From NCBI GenBank assembly GCA_015478945.1, contig JABUQX010141935.1, forward strand, positions 1 through 12,138: DNA of 12,138 nt. The letters run 5' to 3'. Shown here piece after piece: positions 1 through 7,012 of the stretch. Positions within the stretch are counted from its first letter, which is position 1, and every line of letters begins with the position of its first letter. The notes beneath the pieces were generated by a model. That model saw only the letters and a list, made by a program, of their open reading frames with translations. It searched no databases and had not been told where the DNA came from. Source of the stretch: Trachelipus rathkii (lineage: Eukaryota; Arthropoda; Malacostraca; Isopoda; Trachelipodidae). The position numbers and the translations under genes are program-made.

Positions 1-150
1 ATAGTTAGAAGAAAAGGATAATTTGCAGTGAATTGTACAAAGTTAAGAGGGGTACTTTTCAGAAAGGAAATTTGTTCTGGTTTTACTGTCATAACAGAAC
101 CGTAATAAAATCTTAAAAATTCTGGCCGAAATTCAATTTACCCCTCTAAT

Positions 151-190
151 ATATATATATATATATATATACTATATATATATATATATA
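151..190. repeat. TA microsatellite, first block
   Basis: The sequence is nearly pure alternating AT, broken once by 'act'. It is followed by a short AACCTTAACC-type stretch at 199-228 and more TA at 347-361. No gene is visible in 1-370. Confidence 0.95.
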
Positions 191-369
191 CAACAGCAAC
201 CTTAACCAACCTTAACCTTAACCTTATGTATGCTTATAACCTGCTGCTCTTCCTATACTATATATACTGCTATGCGCCAACGCATAACCACAGCCACCGC
301 ACCCGCCATAATATCGCCGCGCCTTACCCATATGTATAACTAACCCATATATATATATATATTGCAACG

Positions 370-970
370 TCATAGAAAGAGGAACAACAAATGGTGAACC
401 CTTTGGTTTGAAAATGAACTTGAGGAAGAGCAAGAGAGTTGTTTAATAGGTTTACAAGCGCAAGAATATTATGGTATTAGGAGAGAGAGCAAGAGAGAGT
501 TGATCACTACGTTTACCTTGGTCAAAGAGTTTCAATAGGTGACGCCATTAAAGAGATAGAGAGAAGAAGTGAAACTTGGTTGGCAGACATTAGGTAAGCT
601 AAACATGTTTTTAAAAACTCTCCCCCATTTGCTTAAGTATTTGATTAACGCATCCTGCCTGTTATAACGTATTGTGGCGCTACATGGATATTAACTGCTA
701 AATCACTACAAAAAGCACCAAGTGCCTCAGCGGTGCATGGAAGGAAGGGTAAATGGTTGGCATTACTAAGCACGATCGAAAGACCTGCAAATGGGTAAGG
801 GAGTAAACAAAAGTACGTGGTATGATTGAGAGAATAAAGAGAGATGCAAAGTGGAGATGGGCAGGCCATATTTGCCCGATTAGCGGGTGAACTATAAAAT
901 AACACTTCAAAGGATTCCACGTGATAGGAAACGTCCACAAAAAAGACCAAAGCAAGATGGAGAAAGACAT
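370..970 (+). mobile_element. Degenerate LINE, 3' end of the reverse transcriptase ORF
   Basis: This is a decayed C-terminal part of a non-LTR retrotransposon polyprotein, a copy-and-paste enzyme with endonuclease and reverse transcriptase. Spread over all three plus frames are FGLKMNLRKSK (402-434), VDHYVYLGQRVSIGDAIKE (about 500-555), an ITYCGATWILTAKSL-like stretch (about 668-710), DRKTCKWVRE (about 775-810), ERIKRDAKWRWAGHI (about 826-872) and IPRDRKRPQ (about 914-940). Their order matches the thumb and C-terminal region of the common animal 'endonuclease-reverse transcriptase' LINEs (RTE-like; the clade is uncertain). Several frameshifts and stops, including a TAA where Gln is expected before TKVRG, show that it is dead. 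The catalytic RT core and endonuclease lie outside or are lost. The usual last ~20 residues are missing where the element meets TA repeats at about 970. Confidence 0.82.
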
Positions 971-1134
971 TATATATACTATATATATATATGGAAAGAT
1001 CTATATATATATATATATATAATAATAATATATATATATATACATATATAATAACTATGCTCTATATCTTCTTATGTAACCAATAACATTATATATATAT
1101 ATATACATATATATACTATACCATATATAACTAA

Positions 1135-1170
<36 letters not shown>

Positions 1171-1288
1171 ACCTTATAATAATATATATATATACTTTAT
1201 ATATTCTTTATAACTAACTCTTCTTTCTCTCATATATATATATATATATATATAATAATATACAATACATATACATATACCATGTATG

Positions 1289-1347
<59 letters not shown>

Positions 1348-1418
1348 ATATATATGTATAATAATAACTTTACTTATATATATATATATATAATAATATA
1401 TATATAATATATTATCCT

Positions 1419-1482
<64 letters not shown>

Positions 1483-1788
1483 ACCAACCAGCATATATAT
1501 CCTTTCTTAGCATAACTATTTGCTGCTTAATAACTAGCAATATAATATATACATATATTATATATACATAATAGCATATATATATAACTATATAACTATA
1601 TATATATATATGTATATATACTATATATATACTATATATATACTATATAGCTGCTGCTGCTCATAATATATACCTTATATATATATATATATTTAAAATA
1701 TGAAGGGGATAACAAATCACTGCGGTGGATTGATGTGACTGAATTAAGTATATGCGGTAGTAACATATGTAACTTATAATAGCATATA

Positions 1789-1838
<50 letters not shown>

Positions 1839-2009
1839 TATAATATATATGCTATAACCAACAATAATAACTGCTCTTCTTTTAACTATATATATATATT
1901 AAATAATAATATATATATATAAAATATATATATAATAATAATATATAATAACTATGCTCATATATATATATGGCAACTGTAACATATATCTTTGCTGTAA
2001 TATATATGC

Positions 2010-2055
<46 letters not shown>

Positions 2056-2160
2056 ACCCGCGCCATAATATATGCTGCTATATATAAAAGGAAAATAAAA
2101 GATATCTTTGCTATGTAATATATATATATATGCTTAACCTTAGTATAACCTTAACTATAT
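971..2160. repeat. Compound interrupted TA microsatellite block
   Basis: About 1.2 kb is dominated by alternating TA with interruptions such as AATAATAA, ATAACC, GCTGCTGC and TTCTTT. Peptides read from it are Ile/Tyr repeats and are not genes. A more complex 60-bp piece at about 1695-1770 is the only non-repeat island, and I recognise nothing in it. Confidence 0.95.
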
Positions 2161-2169
2161 AGTAATATT

Positions 2170-2190
2170 CCGCCAGTTTGACACTGGCGG
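2170..2190 (+). other. Perfect 8-bp GC-rich hairpin
   Basis: CCGCCAGT (2170-2177) and ACTGGCGG (2183-2190) are exact reverse complements separated by TTGAC. It sits at the border between the TA block and the GC-balanced region, so it could be the terminal hairpin of an unrecognised element. Confidence 0.6.
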
Positions 2191-2838
2191 CGCTCGATAT
2201 GAGAAGGAATAGAGATATTTGCCCCAAACTTGGAATATAATCTATATATGGGATAAGGACGAAATCCGTGTAATTTTCAAGTCTGTAGGATGTATATAGG
2301 GGGTGGTCCCCGAGGGTGGACGTCGATATTGCGCTTACGCCCTTGTGGCGTGATCTGCATGGGTGAGTTTAAGCCTAACGAGCGTTTGGGCGACCGAGCA
2401 CTGGAGGTCAAACAGACCGAAGGTCTGTTTGACCGACAGACACAGACTGAGTGCGTGCGCATACACATACCATTATTATTATTATTATTACATCCAGAGA
2501 TTCGATTTCCGAAGAAGTCGAATCTGAATCCTTTGATCCCTGGGGATCGTTTTTTACTGCGATTGACTTTGGTTTCCACGCCGTGGTTGCTTCTTCGCAT
2601 CCGGTTCTGAGTCCAATATCTATATGGGTTAGAGTTAACGTATCGCTTTCAAACTTGGTATATGTTCTATATGGTGATAAACTGATCCCATGCAGAGAGT
2701 TTTGGTGACAAGCGGGTCACTAAAAAGGGAGTGTTGCTTGTAGCGCCAAGTCAAGTCGTCACAGCCCTGTTGAGGCTTGGCAGCCGAGGTGAAATTTGAA
2801 TGTGAGCTATATGATAGCCTGGGAGACGAATTACGTTC
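2191..2838. other. GC-balanced stretch without a recognised gene
   Basis: The composition is balanced and unlike the flanking TA blocks. Overlapping open frames exist on both strands (2290-2610 plus, 2277-2600 minus), but neither shows a known motif and both include a translated (ATT)n tract at about 2470-2490. I read it as repeat-derived. The 13-bp hairpin listed separately is its only strong structure. Confidence 0.5.
2406..2434 (+). other. Perfect 13-bp hairpin with GAA triloop
   Basis: GGTCAAACAGACC (2406-2418) and GGTCTGTTTGACC (2422-2434) are exact reverse complements around GAA. A stem this long and perfect with a three-base loop would be very stable. I know no function for it. It could be a recombination or terminal hairpin of a mobile element. 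Confidence 0.85.
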
Positions 2839-2841
2839 TCT

Positions 2842-2868
2842 CCCCCGTAAGGGGGGACGCTGCCCCCC
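2842..2868 (+). other. Two mutually exclusive C/G-run hairpins
   Basis: One G run (2851-2856) can pair with the upstream C run (2842-2846, loop GTAA) or with the downstream C run (2863-2868, loop ACGCTG). It is the first of several C-run/G-run palindromes in the window (2992-3017, 3284-3301, 5399-5410, 5453-5460, 6109-6123). Confidence 0.7.
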
Positions 2869-2918
2869 TAAAAAATTAAAAATGATCGTAGAAGACTGAA
2901 ACTCGGAGAAAGGTTGAA

Positions 2919-2990
2919 GGATTCGGAGTCGGAGACGGAGTTGGAGTCGGATTCGGAGACGGAGTCGGAGTTGGGTTCGGTTTCGGAGTC
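2919..2990 (+). repeat. Degenerate hexamer minisatellite, GGA-NNN type
   Basis: About eleven consecutive 6-base units each start with GGA followed by a variable triplet (TTC, GTC, GAC or GTT). It reads as an alternating Gly-X peptide on plus and a Pro-rich one on minus. No extended gene frame supports either as a real protein. Confidence 0.85.
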
Positions 2991-2991
2991 C

Positions 2992-3017
2992 AGGGACCCC
3001 ACCGGAGGGGGGTCCCT
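2992..3017 (+). other. 9-bp C/G palindrome
   Basis: AGGGACCCC (2992-3000) pairs perfectly with GGGGTCCCT (3009-3017) across an 8-base loop. It heads the first copy of the duplicated unit, as the C7/G7 palindrome at 3284-3301 heads the second. Confidence 0.75.
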
Positions 3018-3270
3018 CCTTTGAAAATAGAAGAAGAAGAAGAAGAAGAAAGGAAGAAGGAGGAGGAAAGGAGGAAGGAGGAAGGAAGAAAGGAAGAAAG
3101 GAGGAAGGATGAAGAATGAGGAAGGAGGAAGGATTCAGAATCGGTAGTGGCACCGGTGCTGGAGCCACTGCGGTGCCGAGTTAATAAACAGTCGTATAAC
3201 AACAATGTTGGTGTCCTTATAAGGGTTATCGAGGTCGTAGAGTTCGAATATGATGGTTATAAGTCCGTAT
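2992..3270 (+). repeat. Diverged ~290-bp direct repeat, copy 1
   Basis: Three parts occur in order: a C/G palindrome, a polypurine GAA/GGA tract (about 3025-3135), and a module beginning CACCGGTG at about 3148. That module continues through GCGGTGCCGAGTTAATAAA and AATGTTGGTGTC. The same order recurs in copy 2, so this is a tandem duplication or two insertions of one element. No coding function is visible. Confidence 0.75.
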
Positions 3271-3275
3271 GGGGT

Positions 3276-3593
3276 GTCTAGGACCCCCCCATTAGGGGGG
3301 GCGAATGAAGAAGGAGAGAGGGGGAGAAAAAAGGGGGGAAAGAAGAGAAGAAGGAAGAAGAAAGGATGAAAGATGAATGAAGGAAGGAAAGAATGAAGAA
3401 GGAGGAGTAGGAGTAGAACTTGACAATTGCACCGGTGTTGGCTCCGGTGCGGTGCCGAGTTAATAAATATTTGTGTAATGATGCAATGTTGGTGTCTTTA
3501 TATATGTTATTGGGTCTGTAGATTTCGAAAATAATGGTTTCAGAACCATCAAGAAATAAAAAAATAAATAAATAAATAAATAAATAAATAAAA
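3276..3593 (+). repeat. Diverged ~290-bp direct repeat, copy 2, with (AAAT)n tail
   Basis: The order is C7-ATTA-G7 palindrome (3284-3301), polypurine tract (about 3305-3418), then the CACCGGTG module from about 3430. Its GCGGTGCCGAGTTAATAAA and CAATGTTGGTGTC blocks match copy 1, with scattered substitutions between them. The copy ends in an AATAAATAAATA run at 3551-3593. A simple A-rich 3' tail is typical of retroposed elements, so this may be a non-autonomous retroposon. No RNA polymerase III boxes are convincing. Confidence 0.7.
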
Positions 3594-3800
3594 TTTCTTA
3601 TTCTTTTTATGTTTATAACTTACAAATTTACGTTTTTTACATACCCTAAAGCAGTAAATCACTAAATCAAACCACCATACGGCCCCCTCCTGTCACCCTC
3701 CTGACCATCTGTGATCTATTGATCTATTGATTAAGGTCACATTTTGAGTATCATTTTGGATAAACATAACATAAAATCAAGTTCTTTATACAAAAGATCA
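3594..3800. other. AT-rich spacer, nothing recognised
   Basis: The AT-rich sequence has no open frame or recognised motif. It leads into the repeated 'taaca' sequence that starts near 3800. Confidence 0.5.
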
Positions 3801-4292
3801 GACAATATATGCTGAGGTAACAAAGTTTTCACAGTAATGAAGCTTACTTAGCATCATCTGAACTATGAATATAATCCACAACGACAAACCTGACACATCT
3901 TAAACAGGAATAAACTGGTAACGTTAACAAAGTTCCACACTTAACAACAGTAAAGTAACTAGCATAACATCCAAAAACGTAACTTATTCACACTTTGTCA
4001 AGCATGTCTCTAACATAACAATGTTAATTTACATTAACATGTGTAATATATAACAAAAATTTACCATAACCGTGTGTAATTATCATACAGACCAATGAGT
4101 ATACTCTAACGTAACAAAGTTTTCATATTAATAAAGTCAACATAACATTATCAGAACTAAGAATATAATGTACAAAGGCAAAACCAGGCACATCTTAAGC
4201 AAGAATAAACTGCTAACATTAACAAAGATTCACATACAACCTACAGCACTAATCCATTTAATGCATATCTCTGTAGAGAAACTTAAAAAGTC

Positions 4293-4357
4293 CGTGGAAG
4301 AAGTTTTCATCAATAACCTTTACTTCATATAGGTTATTGACGAAAACTTTTTCCATG
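4293..4357 (+). other. Long hairpin, 27-bp arms (first of two)
   Basis: Arm 4293-4319 pairs with 4331-4357 across an 11-base loop. The pairing has one A-C mismatch (4309/4341) and two G-U pairs. Size and pairing resemble an animal small-RNA precursor or a foldback element. Expression cannot be judged from sequence. Confidence 0.75.
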
Positions 4358-4415
4358 AACCAAGAGATCTTGAAACATCATTCGAAATGCTTGCTAATGA
4401 AGTCATTGATGCTAT

Positions 4416-4493
4416 ATTCCAACCCTCATACGAATCCTATCACAGTCTAAGTCTTGTAATAGACTATGATAGGATACGTATGAGGGTTGGAAT
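4416..4493 (+). other. Long hairpin, 27+6-bp stem (second of two)
   Basis: Arm 4416-4442 pairs with 4467-4493 with a single mismatch. After one C-A mismatch, AGTCTA (4444-4449) pairs with TAGACT (4460-4465), leaving a 10-base loop. The hairpin is 78 nt with 32 pairs, close to the length of animal pre-miRNAs but more perfectly paired than most. An inverted duplication or foldback element is the alternative. Confidence 0.8.
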
Positions 4494-4515
4494 CAATTTC
4501 ACTTTTGACGATGAT

Positions 4516-4562
4516 CAGTCACCTGACTGGAAATACTATGTAAAGGTCCTCGTAAAGAGGAC
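4516..4562 (+). other. Two short hairpins following the long ones
   Basis: CAGTC/GACTG (4516-4529, 4-base loop) and GTCCTC/GAGGAC (4546-4562, loop GTAAA) are perfect. With the two long hairpins they make a cluster of four within 270 bp. Individually each is short enough to occur by chance. Confidence 0.45.
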
Positions 4563-4749
4563 ATTCGTAGGAGCAGAATGAGAGGTCATCATACCAACAC
4601 AACGAAAAATGTCTTACTGACGAAATTTGGATGTATAAACAGCTCTAAAAGGTAACGAGATTCTTTCATTCAACCAATCAGAAGAAAGTAAACAAGAATA
4701 CAACGCCCGAACGAAGCATATCAGCTCAAAAGGGTATATATTCTCGTTA

Positions 4750-4750
4750 G

Positions 4751-4783
<33 letters not shown>

Positions 4784-4804
4784 ACAACAATAACAACAAT
4801 AACA
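4750..4804 (+). repeat. (AAC)n microsatellite
   Basis: ACAACAACA units are interrupted by single GAC and TAAC variants. The minus-strand Leu-rich open frame across it is a translation of the repeat. Confidence 0.95.
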
Positions 4805-4967
4805 TAGTACAAAGATAAGTTCTTTAGATACTAACCAAGGAATATAGGCTAACGTAACATTGTTTTCACATTAATAAAGCTAACATAGCATTACCAGAAC
4901 TAAGAAATTAATGTACAACGAATAAAGTAATCATTGTCTTAAATATTTGTACTGTTATATAACATAT

Positions 4968-5039
4968 GAGGTGATGGCGTAAGTGATAAGATTACGGTCT
5001 CTGGTTGGGGCGACTGGTAGATCAAAACCATCTTCTCAT
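4968..5039 (+). repeat. tRNA-like sequence, probable SINE head or tRNA pseudogene
   Basis: TGGCGTAAGTGA (4975-4986) fits the polymerase III A box. GATCAAAACC (5020-5029) fits the B box core. Their spacing of about 45 bases is that of a tRNA. The T-arm can pair in four of five positions around an ATCAAAA loop. The acceptor arms (GAGGTGA and TTCTCAT) pair poorly and no clean anticodon arm forms, so this is not a working tRNA gene. A tRNA-derived SINE remnant is most likely. No following body or tail is clear. Confidence 0.4.
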
Positions 5040-5382
5040 ATTTTACAAAACTTACCTTACGTATGAATAAACAGTCAACATTATCAAAGTACATCGATTA
5101 ATATCAGTAAGTAACTACTACGACATCACAAAACGTAACCAACTTGTCTACACCCTACAAAGAATCTAACTATCATACTTACCGAGGTTTGACGTTATAT
5201 GAAACACAGATGTTCAGTTAGGCTTATATGACAGGCTTAACATTGGGGTTACTTTCATGTTTATACAAATGCTTTCACGAATGCGCCCATCGTTAACATA
5301 AGCTCAATCTTTGCTATACATAGCCATTCAATTTACAGCGACGAGCCCCACTACATGGAGATCACTCCAGAGAGATGCATGA

Positions 5383-5480
5383 AGACCCATCTCGGGTACC
5401 CCAAATGGGGATGTAAGTGGTAAGGGCACAGCCCAAAGACCCATTTCGGGTACCCCGAAGGGGGGTGTAAGCGGTAAGAC
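5383..5480 (+). repeat. 54-bp tandem duplication carrying C/G palindromes
   Basis: Two copies start at 5383 and 5437. Both begin AGACCCAT, then C/T-TCGGGTACCCC, a short loop, GGGG, and end GTAAG(T/C)GGTAAG. Each contains GGGTACCC (self-complementary) and a CCCC-loop-GGGG hairpin, with loop AAAT in copy 1 and GAA in copy 2. Confidence 0.85.
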
Positions 5481-5543
5481 TGTTTATGAAAATAACTCGT
5501 GATATCATAACTGCAACTAAGAATATAATGTACAAAAGCAAAC

Positions 5544-6665
5544 CTAACATACCTTGCGTATGAATAATCAGCTAAGATCCTGAAAAATCCCTACTTTTCA
5601 GAGGTAAAGAGGCTAACAGATCATACAATACTCTATATGTTCCCACTTTTCGCTCATATCAGCAACAGATAAAAGCCATATTATCTAACAAAATCCCTTA
5701 ACAAAGTGACCAAGCTATCAAAGATACCACCATCTTGAACTATGAACTGACACTACTTTCATCAAAGTGTCACTCGTTTCGAGTATAACATCATTTGGCC
5801 TATGAATAAACGTAGACATTAGCAAAATTCTAGGGCAAACCTAACATTACTCAACAAAAACTTAACCTAGGCTCACGTTTCTAACACATCATCGCCAGGT
5901 AACACGGTAATATCTTACAAAAACTCATCATTTCTCTAACAAATCAGTGCTATTTCCACATTGTCATAGTAATATTTAACATAACGTACCTAACTTACGA
6001 ATAAACAGTTTTCATCAACCAAGAGTATCTAAAGCAACACATTACCTTTCGAGAGAAAACCCAGGGGGATGCGCCCCACGAAAGGGTGTGAATCCAACAA
6101 GGGGGATCACCCCGAAGGGGTGTCAGCGCCAGAAGCTTTAACACTATCTTCATCAAAGTTTCATTCGTTTCGAGTATAACATCATTTGACCTATGAATAA
6201 ACGTAGACATTATCAAAAGTCTAGGGCAAACCTAACATTACTCAACAAAAAACTTAACCTAGGCTCACGTTTCTAACATATCATCGTCAGTTAACACAGT
6301 AATATCTTACAAAAACTCATCATTTCTCTAACAAATCAGTGCTAACATACCTAGCGTATGAATAATCCGCTAACATCCTGAAAATTCCCTACTTATCAAA
6401 GATAAAGTAGCTAACAGGTCATACAATACTCGACATGTTCCCACTTTTCCAGCATTTCAGCAACAGGTAAAGACGTATTATCTAACAAATTCCCTTAAAA
6501 AAGTGGTCAATCTATCAAAGATACCTGCATCTTGAACATGAATTGACACTATCTTCATCAAAGTGTCACTCGTCTCCCGAGTATAACATCATTTGAGCTA
6601 TGAATAGGAGTGTAGACATTGCTTAGCAAAATTCTTGGGCAAACCTAACATTACTCAACAAAATC
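5544..6665. repeat. Three tandem ~400-bp satellite-like units
   Basis: Unit 1 is about 5544-5950, unit 2 about 5980-6341 and unit 3 about 6342-6665, the last truncated. 'atcaaagt' followed by a block ending near 'gagtataacatcattt' recurs at 5761, 6153 and 6557. 'aacctaacattactcaacaaaa' follows each. 'ctaacatacct(t/a)gcgtatgaataat' starts units 1 and 3, 798 bp apart, and a diverged form starts unit 2. Unit 2 also carries an inserted C/G-palindrome segment at about 6058-6130. The divergence between copies shows an old array. No open frame is conserved across units. Confidence 0.82.
6058..6130 (+). other. C/G-palindrome insert inside a satellite unit
   Basis: CACCCC-GAA-GGGGTG (6109-6123) is a perfect hairpin. 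It is preceded by related CCCAGGGGG and CCCCACGAAAGGGTG words. Units 1 and 3 lack this segment at the corresponding place, so it looks like an insertion of the same palindrome family as at 5383-5480. Confidence 0.6.
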
Positions 6666-6718
6666 TTAACATAACCTCAAGAACACGATGACAGTTTATT
6701 GGACAATAACAATAACAT

Positions 6719-6975
6719 GATGGATTCCTCCCCAAAACCGTAGGTTGATAGAGTGTGAGGCCAAGGTGCAGCCAGAGGGTCTCGCAGTAGGGTTCGGAGG
6801 TTCGGCGCTGCAAACAAACAATGTTGGTACGTACGGCGACGGCCTCGGGAGTGTTGGGTCTGCCTCAATACCATGTATGACCCCTTCTGGCTTGGATGAC
6901 TGCCTGACACCATCCTGGCATGCCCTCGATGAGTGGGCGAATGTCCTGGACAGTATATGTATATGTCGTTCCAGT
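6719..6975. other. GC-richer island between 8-bp direct repeats, unidentified
   Basis: The segment is visibly GC-richer than its surroundings and is bounded by AATAACAT at 6711-6718 and 6976-6983, which could be a target-site duplication. Open frames cover it on both strands (6745-7026 plus, 6696-6983 minus) without a motif I can name. There are no terminal inverted repeats and no A-rich tail. The 8-bp repeat could be chance in this 'taaca'-rich context. Confidence 0.4.
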
Positions 6976-7012
6976 AATAACATAACCCTTACCTATCCTT
7001 TCGATCTGTTAA

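Larger units (their letters stand above)
4261..4581 (+). pseudogene. Protein-like open stretch with one in-frame TAG, unknown
   Basis: One frame runs from ATG at 4261 to TGA at 4579-4581 with a single stop, TAG at 4330-4332. After the stop it is open for 82 codons, with an internal Met at 4387. The composition looks protein-like and is not a repeat: charged and hydrophobic residues are mixed, and it ends DWKYYVKVLVKRTFVGAE. I do not recognise a family. The bases before 4333 (ctttacttcatatag) could act as a splice acceptor, which would make 4333-4581 an exon and put the TAG in an intron. That is inference. Two long hairpins (4293-4357, 4416-4493) lie within the same frame, so this may instead be non-coding structured DNA that is open by chance. 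Confidence 0.3.
3800..5540. repeat. Diverged satellite-like array, irregular part
   Basis: Related blocks recur. GTAACAAAGTTTTCA appears near 3819 and 4111 and as a variant near 4853. Each is followed by 'taa(t)gaagc/aataaag', then 'gaactaagaatataatg'-like words (3868, 4157, 4895, 5514), and later by 'aataaac..g..aac.tta.caaag' (3909, 4205, 5065). This points to old tandem copies of one unit, with other sequences inserted at 4261-4805 and 4968-5039. Confidence 0.65.

Noticed and set aside
645..970. Two minus-strand open frames of 90-101 codons
   Set aside because: They overlap the plus-strand LINE remnant, whose protein motifs are clear, and show no motif of their own.
1174..1864. Ile/Tyr-rich open frames on the minus strand
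   Set aside because: They are translations of alternating TA repeats.
2635..3168. Longest minus-strand open frame (177 codons)
   Set aside because: Most of it translates a purine/pyrimidine tract, a hexamer repeat and C/G palindromes into Pro/Ser/Leu-rich low-complexity sequence. No conserved domain is visible.
4674..4740. CCAAT (4674-4678) and TATATA (4735-4740) as a promoter
   Set aside because: The spacing is plausible, but both words are common in AT-rich DNA and the predicted start would lie in the AAC microsatellite with no gene downstream.
4614..4805. Minus-strand Leu-rich open frame as a signal-peptide gene
   Set aside because: Its Leu run is the (AAC)n microsatellite read in reverse, and the remaining residues show no motif.
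5383..6665. CRISPR-like array
   Set aside because: Repeats are long (54 or ~400 bp), diverged and lack regular unique spacers. The content is eukaryotic.
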